A stretch of 64,000 nt of DNA, from contig JAHBXR010000024.1 of NCBI GenBank assembly GCA_019636335.1, positions 31,701-95,700 of the forward strand, given 5' to 3'. Shown here piece by piece: positions 35,393 to 45,969 of the stretch. The stretch comes from Pirellulales bacterium. Lineage in GTDB: Bacteria > Planctomycetota > Planctomycetia > Pirellulales > JAEUIK01. The stretch's first letter is position 1; each line of letters begins with the position of its first letter. Made by a program: the position numbers and the translations under genes. The notes beneath the pieces are model-generated. The model saw only the letters and a program-made list of their open reading frames with translations, ran no database searches and was not told where the DNA came from.

Positions 35393-36178
35393 ATGACCCT
35401 CGCCATGCTGCTGGAAGCTGGACTTGCCGCTCTCGTCTCGACCCTTGCCCTGGTCGCCCCCGCCAAAGCCGAAAAACCTGCCGACACGCGCTGCTACGAA
35501 CTGCGCGTCTACACGGCCGCGCCCGGCAAGCTCGACGCATTGCACGCGCGCTTCCGCGACCACACCTGCCAGCTGTTCGAAAAGCACGGTATGACGAACG
35601 TCGGTTATTGGGCGCCGCTCGACAACTCGGAGAACAAGCTTTACTACATCCTCGCGTATCCCGACCGTGCCGCGCGCAACCAGGCGTGGCAGGCGTTTCT
35701 GGCCGATTCCGAGTGGCACACCGCGCGCGATGCCTCGGAGAAGGATGGCAAGCTGGTCGCCGGCGTCGAGTCGACCTTCCTGCATGCCACCGACTATTCA
35801 CCGAAGATCGCCCCCAAGGTGGGCAGCGAACCGCCGCTCTTCGAGCTGCGCACCTACACCTGCACGCCGGACAATCTCGACAACCTCGACGCGCGCTTTC
35901 GCGATCACACGATCGACCTCTTCACGAAGCACGGCATGCGACACTTCGGCTACTGGTGGCTCGACAACAAGCAAAAAGGCGCGGGCCTGACACTCGTCTA
36001 TATGCTCGAGCACAAGTCGAAAGAGGCGTGCGAAGCCAGCTTCGCCGCCTTCCGCGAAGATCCCACATGGATCGCCGCCAAAGAGGCCTCGGAAAAAGAA
36101 GCGGACGGCTCGCTCACCGCGCCCGACGGCGTGAAGTCGGTCCTGCTGGTGCCGACTGATTACTCGCCGACGAAGTAA
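35393..36178 (+). CDS. secreted tandem NIPSNAP-family protein
   Basis: A 261 aa exported protein with a hydrophobic signal (LLEAGLAALVSTLALVAPA) and two consecutive NIPSNAP domains: CYELRVYTAAPGKLDALHAR (from ~34) and LFELRTYTCTPDNLDNLDAR (from ~149). Each is a ferredoxin-like alpha/beta fold with a conserved RFRDHT block and a HGM motif (KHGMTNVGYW, KHGMRHFGYW). The biochemical role of NIPSNAP proteins in bacteria is not established. The redoxin fusion gene ends 118 bases upstream. Confidence 0.87.
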   Translation: MTLAMLLEAGLAALVSTLALVAPAKAEKPADTRCYELRVYTAAPGKLDALHARFRDHTCQLFEKHGMTNVGYWAPLDNSENKLYYILAYPDRAARNQAWQAFLADSEWHTARDASEKDGKLVAGVESTFLHATDYSPKIAPKVGSEPPLFELRTYTCTPDNLDNLDARFRDHTIDLFTKHGMRHFGYWWLDNKQKGAGLTLVYMLEHKSKEACEASFAAFREDPTWIAAKEASEKEADGSLTAPDGVKSVLLVPTDYSPTK

Positions 36179-36208
36179 AGCATTTAGCTCGCCGCGCGGA
36201 GACGGCTT

Positions 36209-36667
36209 ATGGCAATTGTCTGGGAAGGAATTCCGTGTTCCATATGCCATAGAGCCATCGACAATCTGCAAGAGATTGTCGCCTGCTCGCACTTCATCGT
36301 CGATGAGAGTGATCCACTTTGGCCGTATTCCGACAGCGCAATGCATCCCGAGTGCTTCGCAAACTGGGAGCATAGAGAGGCGTTCGTCGCCCGATATAAC
36401 GCGACGATGGATGACCAGGAAATGCTACCAGACGGAAGCATCAGATCGCAGAAGCATCTCTTGGCACTTAAGTGGGTAGGTATGCCCTGTTCCATCTGTC
36501 GTCGAACGATGGAAGATCTGCAAGAGATTGTCGCCTTCTCGAAATTCATCGACGACAAGAATGATCCGCTCTGCCCGTACTCGAACAGCGCAATGCATTT
36601 AACTTGCTTCGTATCCTGGGAACACCGAGAACGATTCATGACGCAGTACAGGGAAGCAATGCGGTAG
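36209..36667 (+). CDS. protein with two copies of a Cys/His metal-knot domain
   Basis: A 152 aa soluble protein made of an internal duplication. Copy one uses C10, C13, H46 and C49 (PCSICHRAIDNLQEIVA and SAMHPECFANWEHREAFV). Copy two uses C94, C97, H130 and C133 (PCSICRRTMEDLQEIVA and SAMHLTCFVSWEHRERFM). About 30 of 55 positions are identical between copies. The CxxC-N32-HxxC spacing resembles a treble-clef or LIM-like zinc knuckle. No known family comes to mind. It starts 30 bases after the NIPSNAP stop. Confidence 0.7.
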   Translation: MAIVWEGIPCSICHRAIDNLQEIVACSHFIVDESDPLWPYSDSAMHPECFANWEHREAFVARYNATMDDQEMLPDGSIRSQKHLLALKWVGMPCSICRRTMEDLQEIVAFSKFIDDKNDPLCPYSNSAMHLTCFVSWEHRERFMTQYREAMR

Positions 36668-37068
36668 TTTCAAGGACTGCTCAGCCGGGTAGCACCGACG
36701 ATGGTGCGGCGCGACGCCGCACACGACAACACACTCGAGTCGCACCGTCGTCGGTGTTGCGCAGCAACCAGAGGGTCGATCGGACAGCGCATTTCAGCAG
36801 CGCAGCCTCGCCACAACGCCGGTCAGATCAAAACGAACCTCTTGTCGCTGCGCGACACCGACGAGCTTCCGACTCGCGCGAGATAAGTTTCACGCCTGCT
36901 GCGGAAACTCGTCGGTGCTACCCCCTTAGAGCAGCGTCAAACCCTGTTTTCGGGTTCCCAAGTTCCACGCGCTCACGATGCGAGGACCAATTTAGCAAAG
37001 GCAACCCGAATTTTTTGGCTCTGACAATGCACTGACAGCCTGTGCCACTTGTTTGATGGATGCTTCAT
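36668..37068. other. 401-base intergenic region holding inverted-repeat element copy A
   Basis: Region between convergent genes (zinc-knot protein and phosphotransferase). Most of it is the nested inverted-repeat element at 36687-36923, listed separately. The remainder is AT-richer and contains a half copy of a CAGCCTGTGCCACTTG-type repeat near 37036-37051. Confidence 0.7.
36687..36923. repeat. nested inverted-repeat element, copy A (237 bp), MITE-like
   Basis: Perfect 15-base terminal inverted repeats bound the element: GGGTAGCACCGACGA (36687-36701) and its complement (36909-36923). Inside is a second inverted repeat: 36749-36774 pairs with 36838-36863 with 3 mismatches in 26 positions (CGTCGGTGTTGCGCAGCAAC type). 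It encodes nothing convincing. Related copies lie at 43.14-43.31 kb and 58.20-58.42 kb. Confidence 0.85.
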
Positions 37069-38139
37069 CTACAGCGTCCCGCGATCCTTCGCCGCGTCGG
37101 CCGCGCGGACCAGGATCTTTGTCGCCTCGATAAAAAACGCGAAGCGCTGATCCTGGGTCAGTCCCTGGTGGTAGCGATAATAGATCTGCTGCGCGATGAC
37201 CGCCGTCTTGAACAGCGCCAGCACGAAGTAGTAGACGATGTTCGACGTGTCGCGCCCCGTCCGCGCGGCGTAGCGATCGACCAGTTGCTGCCGTGTCAGG
37301 CTCCCCGGCACGGTGGTCGGGCCCCAGCGGATCAACTGCAGCTCGGGCGAGTCCGTCTCCTCAATCCAGTAGCTCACCGTCGTGGCCAGATCGGAGAGGG
37401 GCTCGCCAAGGGTCGACATTTCCCAGTCGAGCACGCCGGCGATCTTCGTGATATCGCGCGTGTCGAGCAGCACGTTGTCGAGCTTGTAGTCGTTGTGAAT
37501 CAGCGCGGCACTATTCTCGGCAGGCAAGTTCTCCGTCAACCACGCCGCCACACGTTCCACCTCCGGGATCTCGTCGGTCTGCGAGCCGCTGTAGCGCTTG
37601 ATCCAGCCACTCACCTGCCGCTCGACGTACCCCTCGGGCTTGCCGAGATCCGCCAGGCCGATCTCCGCGTAGTCCACGGCATGCAGATCGGCCAGATTGT
37701 CGATGAACGATTCGCCCAACCGCGTCGCGATCTCGGGCGTGAGGTCCAACCCCGGCGGCGGATCGCGCCGCAGGATGACTCCCGGGATGCGACGCATGAC
37801 ATAGAACGGCGCTCCGATGACGTCGAGTTCATCGGTATGGCACAAGGGCTCGGGCGCGGGAGCGTAATGCGCGTGCAAGTGCTTCAGCACGCGAAACTCG
37901 CGTCCCATGTCGTGCGCGGTCTTGACCTTGCTGCCGAACGGCGGACGGCGCAACACGTACTCGTGCGTGCCAAACTTCACCAGGTAGGTGAGATTCGAGT
38001 GCCCCGAGGGAAACTGCTCGATCGCCAGCGGCCCCTCGGTCTGCGGAAGATGCTCGCGCAAAAACGGCTCAAGCCGCGCGAGATCGAGTTCTTCGCCCGA
38101 GCGAATCGTCTTCGTTCTGTCGAGATACTGCTCGAACAT
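37069..38139 (-). CDS. APH-family phosphotransferase, acyl-CoA-dehydrogenase-associated type
   Basis: A 356 aa kinase-like protein. The ATP region GHSNLTYLVKFGTHEYVLRR is followed by the catalytic loop HNDYKLDNVLLD and the metal-binding DWEMSTLG, as in aminoglycoside phosphotransferases. This subgroup matches the kinase-like module of eukaryotic ACAD10/ACAD11 and is usually encoded beside an acyl-CoA dehydrogenase. That is the case here: the dehydrogenase lies 14 bases upstream. A role in phosphorylating hydroxy-acyl-CoA intermediates is known for ACAD10/11; the same role here is inference. Confidence 0.85.
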   Translation of the reverse strand: MFEQYLDRTKTIRSGEELDLARLEPFLREHLPQTEGPLAIEQFPSGHSNLTYLVKFGTHEYVLRRPPFGSKVKTAHDMGREFRVLKHLHAHYAPAPEPLCHTDELDVIGAPFYVMRRIPGVILRRDPPPGLDLTPEIATRLGESFIDNLADLHAVDYAEIGLADLGKPEGYVERQVSGWIKRYSGSQTDEIPEVERVAAWLTENLPAENSAALIHNDYKLDNVLLDTRDITKIAGVLDWEMSTLGEPLSDLATTVSYWIEETDSPELQLIRWGPTTVPGSLTRQQLVDRYAARTGRDTSNIVYYFVLALFKTAVIAQQIYYRYHQGLTQDQRFAFFIEATKILVRAADAAKDRGTL

Positions 38140-38153
38140 CCTTCACCTCTCGC

Positions 38154-39359
38154 TCAACCCGAAACCTGAATTCCATAATTCTTCAAGATGCGCTTCGCCA
38201 CGACCATCTTGTGAACCTCGTCCGGGCCGTCGTAGATGCGCGCGCCCCGTTCATTCCGCAAGAACGCCGCCAGCGGCGTGTCGCTGGTCACGCCCAGCGC
38301 GCCGTGTGCCTGGATCGCGCGGTCGATCACCTTGAGCAGCACGTCGGCCACGAAGAACTTGATGCACGAAATCTCCTCGCGGGCCTCGTACATGCCGACG
38401 TGGTCGATCTTCCACGCGGCCTGCAACACCATGAGCCGCGCGGCGTTGATCTCGGCACGACTCTCGGCAATCCACGCCTGGACAATCTGCTTGGTGCCGA
38501 GCGCGCGATCGGGCGCCACCTCGCGCGAGGCAGCCCGGCGGCACATCAGGTCGAACGAGCGCTCGCAGATGCCGATCCACCGCATGCAGTGGTGGATGCG
38601 TCCCGGACCGAGACGCTCCTGGGCAATGGCAAAGCCGGCGCCTTCCGCTCCCAGCAGATTCGACTGCGGCACGCGACAGTCGACATACTCGATCTCGGCA
38701 TGACTGTCGTAGTCGCCGCCGGCGTGCCCCATGATCGGGATGTTGCGAATGAAGTTGAAGCCCGGCGTATCGCACGGCACCAGGATCTGGCTCGCCCGGG
38801 CATGAGGCGGAGCGCTGGGATCGGTCACCGCCATCACCACGGCAAACGCCGCGCCGTCGGCCGCCGAGGTGAACCACTTGCGGCCGTTGATCACGTAGTC
38901 GTTGCCATCTTTGACCGCGGTCGTCTCCATCCACGTCGGGTTCGAACCCGGACGCCCCGGCTCCGTCATCGAGAAGCAACTGCGAATCTGACCCTGCAGC
39001 AGCGGCTCGAGAAAACGCTTCTTCTGCTCGGGCGTGGCGAATTGGATCAGGATTTCCATGTTGCCGGCGTCGGGGGCCTGGCAGTTGAAGGCGTAATGCC
39101 CGAGCGGGCTGCGCCCCAACACCTCGCTGACCATGCCGTGCTCGAGCAGCGTCAGCCCCATGCCGCCGTGCTCCTTGTGAATCTGCGGGCACCACCAGCC
39201 GCGCTCGCGCACTTTGCTACGCAACGAATTGAGCTCGGTCTTGGCGCCGCCAAAGCCTTTTTCATTCACCAAGGGCTCGAGTGCATAACACTCTTGCTCG
39301 ACGAACTCGCGCATCGCGTCGAGCATCTCGCGTGTCTCGCTGGGAATTCCAAAATCCAT
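38154..39359 (-). CDS. acyl-CoA dehydrogenase (ACAD10/11-like)
   Basis: FAD flavoprotein that desaturates acyl-CoA. The 401 aa protein starts at MDFGIPSETREMLDAMREFV and shows CFSMTEPGRPGSNPTWMETT and VINGRKWFTSAADGAAFAVV (FAD and substrate loops). The C-terminal helical domain contains IQAHGALGVTSDTPLAAFLR, which replaces the usual QxxGGxG block, and RIYDGPDEVHKMVVAKRIL. The frame extends to 39965 but the added part overlaps the histidine phosphatase and is a shadow. It is the middle gene of a three-gene operon with the phosphatase upstream and the phosphotransferase downstream. Confidence 0.9.
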   Translation of the reverse strand: MDFGIPSETREMLDAMREFVEQECYALEPLVNEKGFGGAKTELNSLRSKVRERGWWCPQIHKEHGGMGLTLLEHGMVSEVLGRSPLGHYAFNCQAPDAGNMEILIQFATPEQKKRFLEPLLQGQIRSCFSMTEPGRPGSNPTWMETTAVKDGNDYVINGRKWFTSAADGAAFAVVMAVTDPSAPPHARASQILVPCDTPGFNFIRNIPIMGHAGGDYDSHAEIEYVDCRVPQSNLLGAEGAGFAIAQERLGPGRIHHCMRWIGICERSFDLMCRRAASREVAPDRALGTKQIVQAWIAESRAEINAARLMVLQAAWKIDHVGMYEAREEISCIKFFVADVLLKVIDRAIQAHGALGVTSDTPLAAFLRNERGARIYDGPDEVHKMVVAKRILKNYGIQVSG

Positions 39360-39375
39360 CGCACGGTGCTCCCGA

Positions 39376-40095
39376 TTAGCGGTAAGTCCACATCTCTGGT
39401 TCGGAGAGATGCGGAAAGGAATTGAAATAACTGAGGGTGAAGCGGTTTCCCGAGAAGAGAAACTCCGAGACGCTGCCGTTGCGCACCATCCAGGCGATCT
39501 GCAGGGTGGTTTCGGGAGGCAGCTTGAGGGCCCGCTCCATCGAGACCCCGACGGGGCCACCGGAGGTGAACGCCGCCACGCGGCGGCCGGAGCTTCCTTC
39601 GGCCGTGATGCGATCGTAGCCCCGCTGGACGCGATCGCGAAACTCGGCCCACGGCTCGATGCCCGGCAGGTCGAGCTCGCCACGCGCCCAGCGTCCGATG
39701 ACGACCTCGTACACGCGTTGAAACGTGCGGAGCTTCTCGTCGCGCCCCTCGGCGGCCTCGACCGCCGCGTACATCTCGCGCAGCGTGGGATGCTCCTCGA
39801 GCAGCGACGGCAGCGCCTGCTTGAGCACGGCCTCGGCCTGGTACTCGTCGAGCTCCTCGAGCACGGTGGGCTCGGGCCAGGCGAGTCCCGCGGCGCGGAA
39901 CGACTCTCCCACCTCGTGGGCCGTATCGATCTGGCGCTCGCGCGGCCCGGTGAAGACTTCGTCAAAAGTGATCCCGCGCGCGGCCCAATACTCGCCGAGC
40001 AGTCGCGATTGTTTGCGGCCGAGCGCGGAGAGTCGATCGTAGTGGTCCTCGAAGAACGAGGCCTGACCGTGGCGCACGACGAACAAGATGCTCAT
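39376..40095 (-). CDS. histidine phosphatase family protein
   Basis: Phosphoglycerate-mutase-like phosphatase of 239 aa. The phosphohistidine motif is VVRHGQASF (residues 5-13). The second Arg is in TGPRERQIDTA and the second His position is replaced by AFTSGGPVG, where TSGG instead of the common SHGG is found in a subset of this family. The acidic residue is in LEELDEYQAE. It is first in an operon with the acyl-CoA dehydrogenase (16 bases downstream) and the phosphotransferase. This trio recurs in other bacteria, so the phosphatase may remove the phosphate placed by the kinase-like partner; that is inference. Confidence 0.85.
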   Translation of the reverse strand: MSILFVVRHGQASFFEDHYDRLSALGRKQSRLLGEYWAARGITFDEVFTGPRERQIDTAHEVGESFRAAGLAWPEPTVLEELDEYQAEAVLKQALPSLLEEHPTLREMYAAVEAAEGRDEKLRTFQRVYEVVIGRWARGELDLPGIEPWAEFRDRVQRGYDRITAEGSSGRRVAAFTSGGPVGVSMERALKLPPETTLQIAWMVRNGSVSEFLFSGNRFTLSYFNSFPHLSEPEMWTYR

Positions 40096-40395
40096 GACGT
40101 CAAATTCGCTTCCCGGATCGCTGTCGGAACGCGTGCGAGAAGAGCGGCCCGGGCCGAAGCACCCCCCGTGCCGGCTGGGCCACGCCCCGGTCGACCGGGG
40201 CACGCAGCGTGCCGCGAGTATAACGGCTCCAGCACGGCCGCGTAGAGTGGGAGCCGCGGAATTCAGTTCCGACAAAAACCCACCGTGGCACAGGTCGCCG
40301 GCCTGTGCAGTAGTCCGTGGGGATGTACTGACGGAGCTCGAATCCTCACAACACCGGCCGGCGGCCGGTGCCACTTGGTTTTTCCAAGCCGCGAA
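40096..40395. other. 300-base intergenic region with two GC-rich hairpins
   Basis: Lies downstream of clpB and upstream of the phosphatase operon, so it should hold that operon's promoter. Two perfect hairpins are present: GCACAGG/CCTGTGC (40288-40308) and CACCGGCC/GGCCGGTG around 40352-40370. They resemble partial repeats near 35316 and 37036. No T-run follows in the clpB direction. No gene is supported. Confidence 0.6.
40288..40370. repeat. pair of perfect GC-rich palindromes
   Basis: GCACAGG-7-CCTGTGC at 40288-40308 and CACCGGCC-GGC-GGCCGGTG at about 40352-40370, the latter followed by CCACTTGG. Similar GGCACAGGCTGCC/AGCCTG and CAGCCTGTGCCACTTG pieces occur at 35316-35334 and 37036-37051, so this is probably a short dispersed palindromic repeat family. 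Confidence 0.6.
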
Positions 40396-43068
<2,673 letters not shown>

Positions 43069-43436
43069 GCTTGAAAATCTCCTGCACGCCATCGATTGGG
43101 GCGTGCGCCATGTAAATAGCTCAGGCGTGAGCAAAGCCGCTGGGGTGGCACCGACGGCTTTGCCCGACTGGCATCAGCACGCAGACCAGCGCAAGCAGCA
43201 AAGGCGTCGGTGTTGCGCAGCAACAAGAGGTCGAATCATGCGACCGTATCGTGAGAAACTTCGCGAGACGGAATTCTCGCCTCTCGTCGCCGCGCAACAC
43301 GGACGATCTTCCGCTCAAGCGGACGTTAAGACGTGCGCCATCCGCGGAAGCTCGTCCCTGCTCTCCACCTCGGCAGGTGCCTCACTCGTTCTTTGCGTTG
43401 TGAAAGATCGTCGCGGGCAAGCGACCGAGCGGTCGC
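43069..43436. other. 368-base intergenic region between dnaK and clpB with element copy B
   Basis: Contains the second copy of the nested inverted-repeat family (43143-43306) and a small hairpin formed by GCAAAGCCG (43131-43139) and CGGCTTTGC (43155-43163). No gene, CIRCE element (TTAGCACTC-type) or clear heat-shock promoter was recognised. Confidence 0.65.
43143..43306. repeat. nested inverted-repeat element, copy B
   Basis: The left outer end GGGTGGCACCGACGG (43143-43157) matches the terminal repeat of copy A. The inner arms 43205-43230 and 43280-43305 pair with 4 mismatches in 26. The right outer terminus is missing or too diverged to see, so this copy appears truncated. Confidence 0.75.
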
Positions 43437-43438
43437 TT
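43419..43438 (-). repeat. perfect palindrome over the dnaK stop codon
   Basis: AAGCGACC-GAGC-GGTCGCTT, 8-bp arms, overlaps the dnaK TAA. It may slow the polymerase or protect the 3' end, but no T-run follows, so it is not called a terminator. Confidence 0.6.
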
Positions 43439-45353
43439 ACTTCACTTCGAATTCGGCGTCGATGGCATCGTCTTCGGGGGTCGAACCGGAGCCATTCGCC
43501 CCGCCGGCCGTCGCGCCCGGCGCGGCGCCGGCGTCAGCCCCCGTGGCGCTCGATTCGTAGAGCGTCTTGCCCAGGGCCTGCGCCACTTGTTGGAGCTCGC
43601 CCACGGCGGCCTTGATGGCGGCCGGGTCGTTCCCCTGCGCCTTCTCGCGAACCTTGTTGATTGCCGCGCGGACGGCTTCCTTATCCGCATCCTTGAGCTT
43701 GGCGTCGTGCTCCTTCAAGGTCTTTTCGACATCGAAGACGGCCGACTCGCTCTGATTGCGTGCCTCGGCCAACTCGCGCTTCTGCTTGTCCTCGGCAGCG
43801 TGCGAATCGGCATCTTTGCGCATTCGATCGATCTCGGATTCCGACAAGCCGCTCGACTGCTCGATACGCACGGTCTGCTGCTTGCCGGTGCCCAGATCCT
43901 TGGCCGACACGTTCAGAATGCCGTTCGCGTCGATGTCGAACTTCACCTCGATCTGCGGCATGCCGCGCGGCGCCGGAGCGATGCCCTCGAGGTTGAACTG
44001 GCCGAGCAGCCGGTTATCGGCGGCCATCTCGCGTTCGCCCTGGAACACGCGCACCGTCACGGCGGTCTGGTTGTCGTCGGCCGTGCTGAAGGTCTGCTTC
44101 CGCTCGGTCGGCACGGTGGTGTTGCGCTCGACGAGCTTGGTGAAGATGCCCCCCAACGTCTCGATCCCGAGCGACAGCGGGGTTACGTCCAACAACAGCA
44201 CGTCCTGCACGACACCGGCCAACACGCCACCTTGAATGGCGGCGCCGACGGCGACCACCTCGTCCGGGTTCACGCCCTTGTGCGGCTCCTTATCGAAGAT
44301 CTTGCGAACCAGTTCCTGCACCTTGGGAATACGCGTCGAACCACCCACGAGCACCACTTCGTCGATATCCTTCGGCTGCATCTTGGCATCTTGCAGGGCC
44401 TGCATCAGCGGGCCGCGGCAGCGTTCGACCAACTGATCGACCAACTGCTCGAACTTGGCCCGCGTGATGTTGATCTGCAAGTGCTTCGGACCGCTGGCGT
44501 CGGCCGTGATGAAGGGCAGATTGATGTCGGTCGACTGCGCCGAGCTGAGCTCCTTCTTGGCCTTTTCGCACGCCTCTTGCAGGCGTTGCAGGGCCATCGT
44601 GTCCTTGCGCAGGTCGATGCCCTGCTCCTTCTTGAACTCGTCGGCCACGTAGTGGATCAGCACCTCGTCGAAGTCATCGCCACCGAGGTGGGTATCGCCG
44701 TTCGTGCTGATGACGCGGAACACGCCATCGGCCACTTCAAGGGCCGACACGTCGAACGTACCGCCACCGAGATCGAAGACGACGATCTTTTCCGAGGTCT
44801 TCTTGTCGAGCCCATAAGCCAGGGCGGCCGCGGTCGGCTCGTTGATGATGCGGGCCACTTCGAGCCCGGCGATCTCACCGGCGTCCTTGGTCGCCTGGCG
44901 CTGCGCATCGTTGAAGTACGCCGGCACCGTGATGACGGCCTTGTTCACCTTGTGGCCGAGATAGGCCTCGGCCGATTCCTTGAGCTTGCGCAGGATCATC
45001 GCCGAGATTTCCGGCGGTGTGAACTCCTTGTCTCCGGCCCGGACCTTCACGTAGTCGCTGGCGCCGCCGACGACCTCGTAAGGGACCATCTTCTCTTCGT
45101 TGGCCACCTCGTCGTGACGGCGACCCATGAAGCGTTTGATCGAGTAGACGGTTCGTCGCGGATTGGTCACCGCCTGGCGGCGCGCCGGCTCGCCGACGAG
45201 GACCTCTCCCTTGTCCGTGAAGGCGACGACGCTGGGAGTGAGGCGATTGCCCTCCTGATTGGGAATCACCTTCGCCTCTTTCCCCTCCATGACGGCCACG
45301 ACCGAGTTGGTCGTGCCGAGATCGATCCCGATAATCTTTTCACCGTGAGCCAT
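43437..45353 (-). CDS. dnaK: molecular chaperone DnaK (Hsp70)
   Basis: A 638 aa Hsp70. The nucleotide-binding domain opens with IIGIDLGTTNSVVAV. Diagnostic blocks are NEPTAAALAYGLDK, FDLGGGTFDVSALEVADG and VGGSTRIPKVQELVRKIF. The linker DVLLLDVTPLSLGIETLGG leads into the substrate-binding domain, and the lid ends in a Gly/Ala-rich tail and EDDAIDAEFEVK, close to the usual EEVD-like acidic end. The start has an excellent AAAGGAG site. It is upstream of clpB in the same direction; grpE and dnaJ are not adjacent. Confidence 0.98.
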   Translation of the reverse strand: MAHGEKIIGIDLGTTNSVVAVMEGKEAKVIPNQEGNRLTPSVVAFTDKGEVLVGEPARRQAVTNPRRTVYSIKRFMGRRHDEVANEEKMVPYEVVGGASDYVKVRAGDKEFTPPEISAMILRKLKESAEAYLGHKVNKAVITVPAYFNDAQRQATKDAGEIAGLEVARIINEPTAAALAYGLDKKTSEKIVVFDLGGGTFDVSALEVADGVFRVISTNGDTHLGGDDFDEVLIHYVADEFKKEQGIDLRKDTMALQRLQEACEKAKKELSSAQSTDINLPFITADASGPKHLQINITRAKFEQLVDQLVERCRGPLMQALQDAKMQPKDIDEVVLVGGSTRIPKVQELVRKIFDKEPHKGVNPDEVVAVGAAIQGGVLAGVVQDVLLLDVTPLSLGIETLGGIFTKLVERNTTVPTERKQTFSTADDNQTAVTVRVFQGEREMAADNRLLGQFNLEGIAPAPRGMPQIEVKFDIDANGILNVSAKDLGTGKQQTVRIEQSSGLSESEIDRMRKDADSHAAEDKQKRELAEARNQSESAVFDVEKTLKEHDAKLKDADKEAVRAAINKVREKAQGNDPAAIKAAVGELQQVAQALGKTLYESSATGADAGAAPGATAGGANGSGSTPEDDAIDAEFEVK

Positions 45354-45969
45354 GTGTTGCTCCTTTCTCCGCGATCGACGCGCTCGAGCTTTCTGCTGGC
45401 GTGCCGTTTGTGTGTCTTCTGTAGCTGCCCGTTGGGGACTCCCGCCTTGCCGGCCGCGTGAGGTGCCCCGCTGGTCCCCTCTCCGCGCGCATACGAATTA
45501 CGGCATGGTCGATCGGTTGATTCGAGTGAATAGCAAAGGTTGTGCCGAGACGGCAGCGCACTAACAACTACTCGTAAGTCTATAGGCTAAAACATCTTGT
45601 TCCACCGATTTCCCCCGCGACTTGCAATCAATTCAGGCGGGCGAGTCGCACCATCTGCCAAATTGACAAACTGGCGAAGCCACCATTTTTTACCCTGCCA
45701 ATTTGGCAGCCCGGCAGGCTCCCCAGGGGATAGCAGTCGCCACGGCGGAAAAGTCCCGCGAAACGTGCGGATTTGAGGATTGAAGCGGTCAGCGGAATGG
45801 CGCGTTTTCGGCGTGCCACACGAAGGTTTCCAACTGCTTGACACCCCTAAAAACGGCAAGTACAAGAGGCACGTAATTCCGCCGCAAACGTAGAGTTGGT
45901 GGGGGGTAATGTCTCGCGCCACGGTCGACGTCCGCCGTCGGGCGCCGATCTGTCTCAGAGAGCGCGCCG
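45354..45969. other. 616-base divergent intergenic region between dnaK and pheA
   Basis: No gene is supported. Two similar palindromes, CTGCCAAATTGACAA (45655-45669) and CTGCCAATTTGGCAG (45695-45709), lie exactly 40 bases apart and are listed separately. The canonical CIRCE sequence is absent. The region must contain the promoters of both dnaK and pheA. Confidence 0.6.
45655..45709. promoter_or_regulatory. paired CTGCCAA-type palindromes, candidate operator
   Basis: CTGCCAAATTGACAA at 45655-45669 (imperfect) and CTGCCAATTTGGCAG at 45695-45709 (perfect 7-bp arms). The centre-to-centre spacing of 40 bases is close to four helical turns, which favours cooperative binding on one DNA face. They lie 300 bases upstream of dnaK and 260 bases upstream of pheA. 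The binding factor is unknown. Confidence 0.45.

Noticed and set aside
45354..45969. CIRCE element controlling dnaK
   Set aside because: The TTAGCACTC/GAGTGCTAA pair was not found on either strand.
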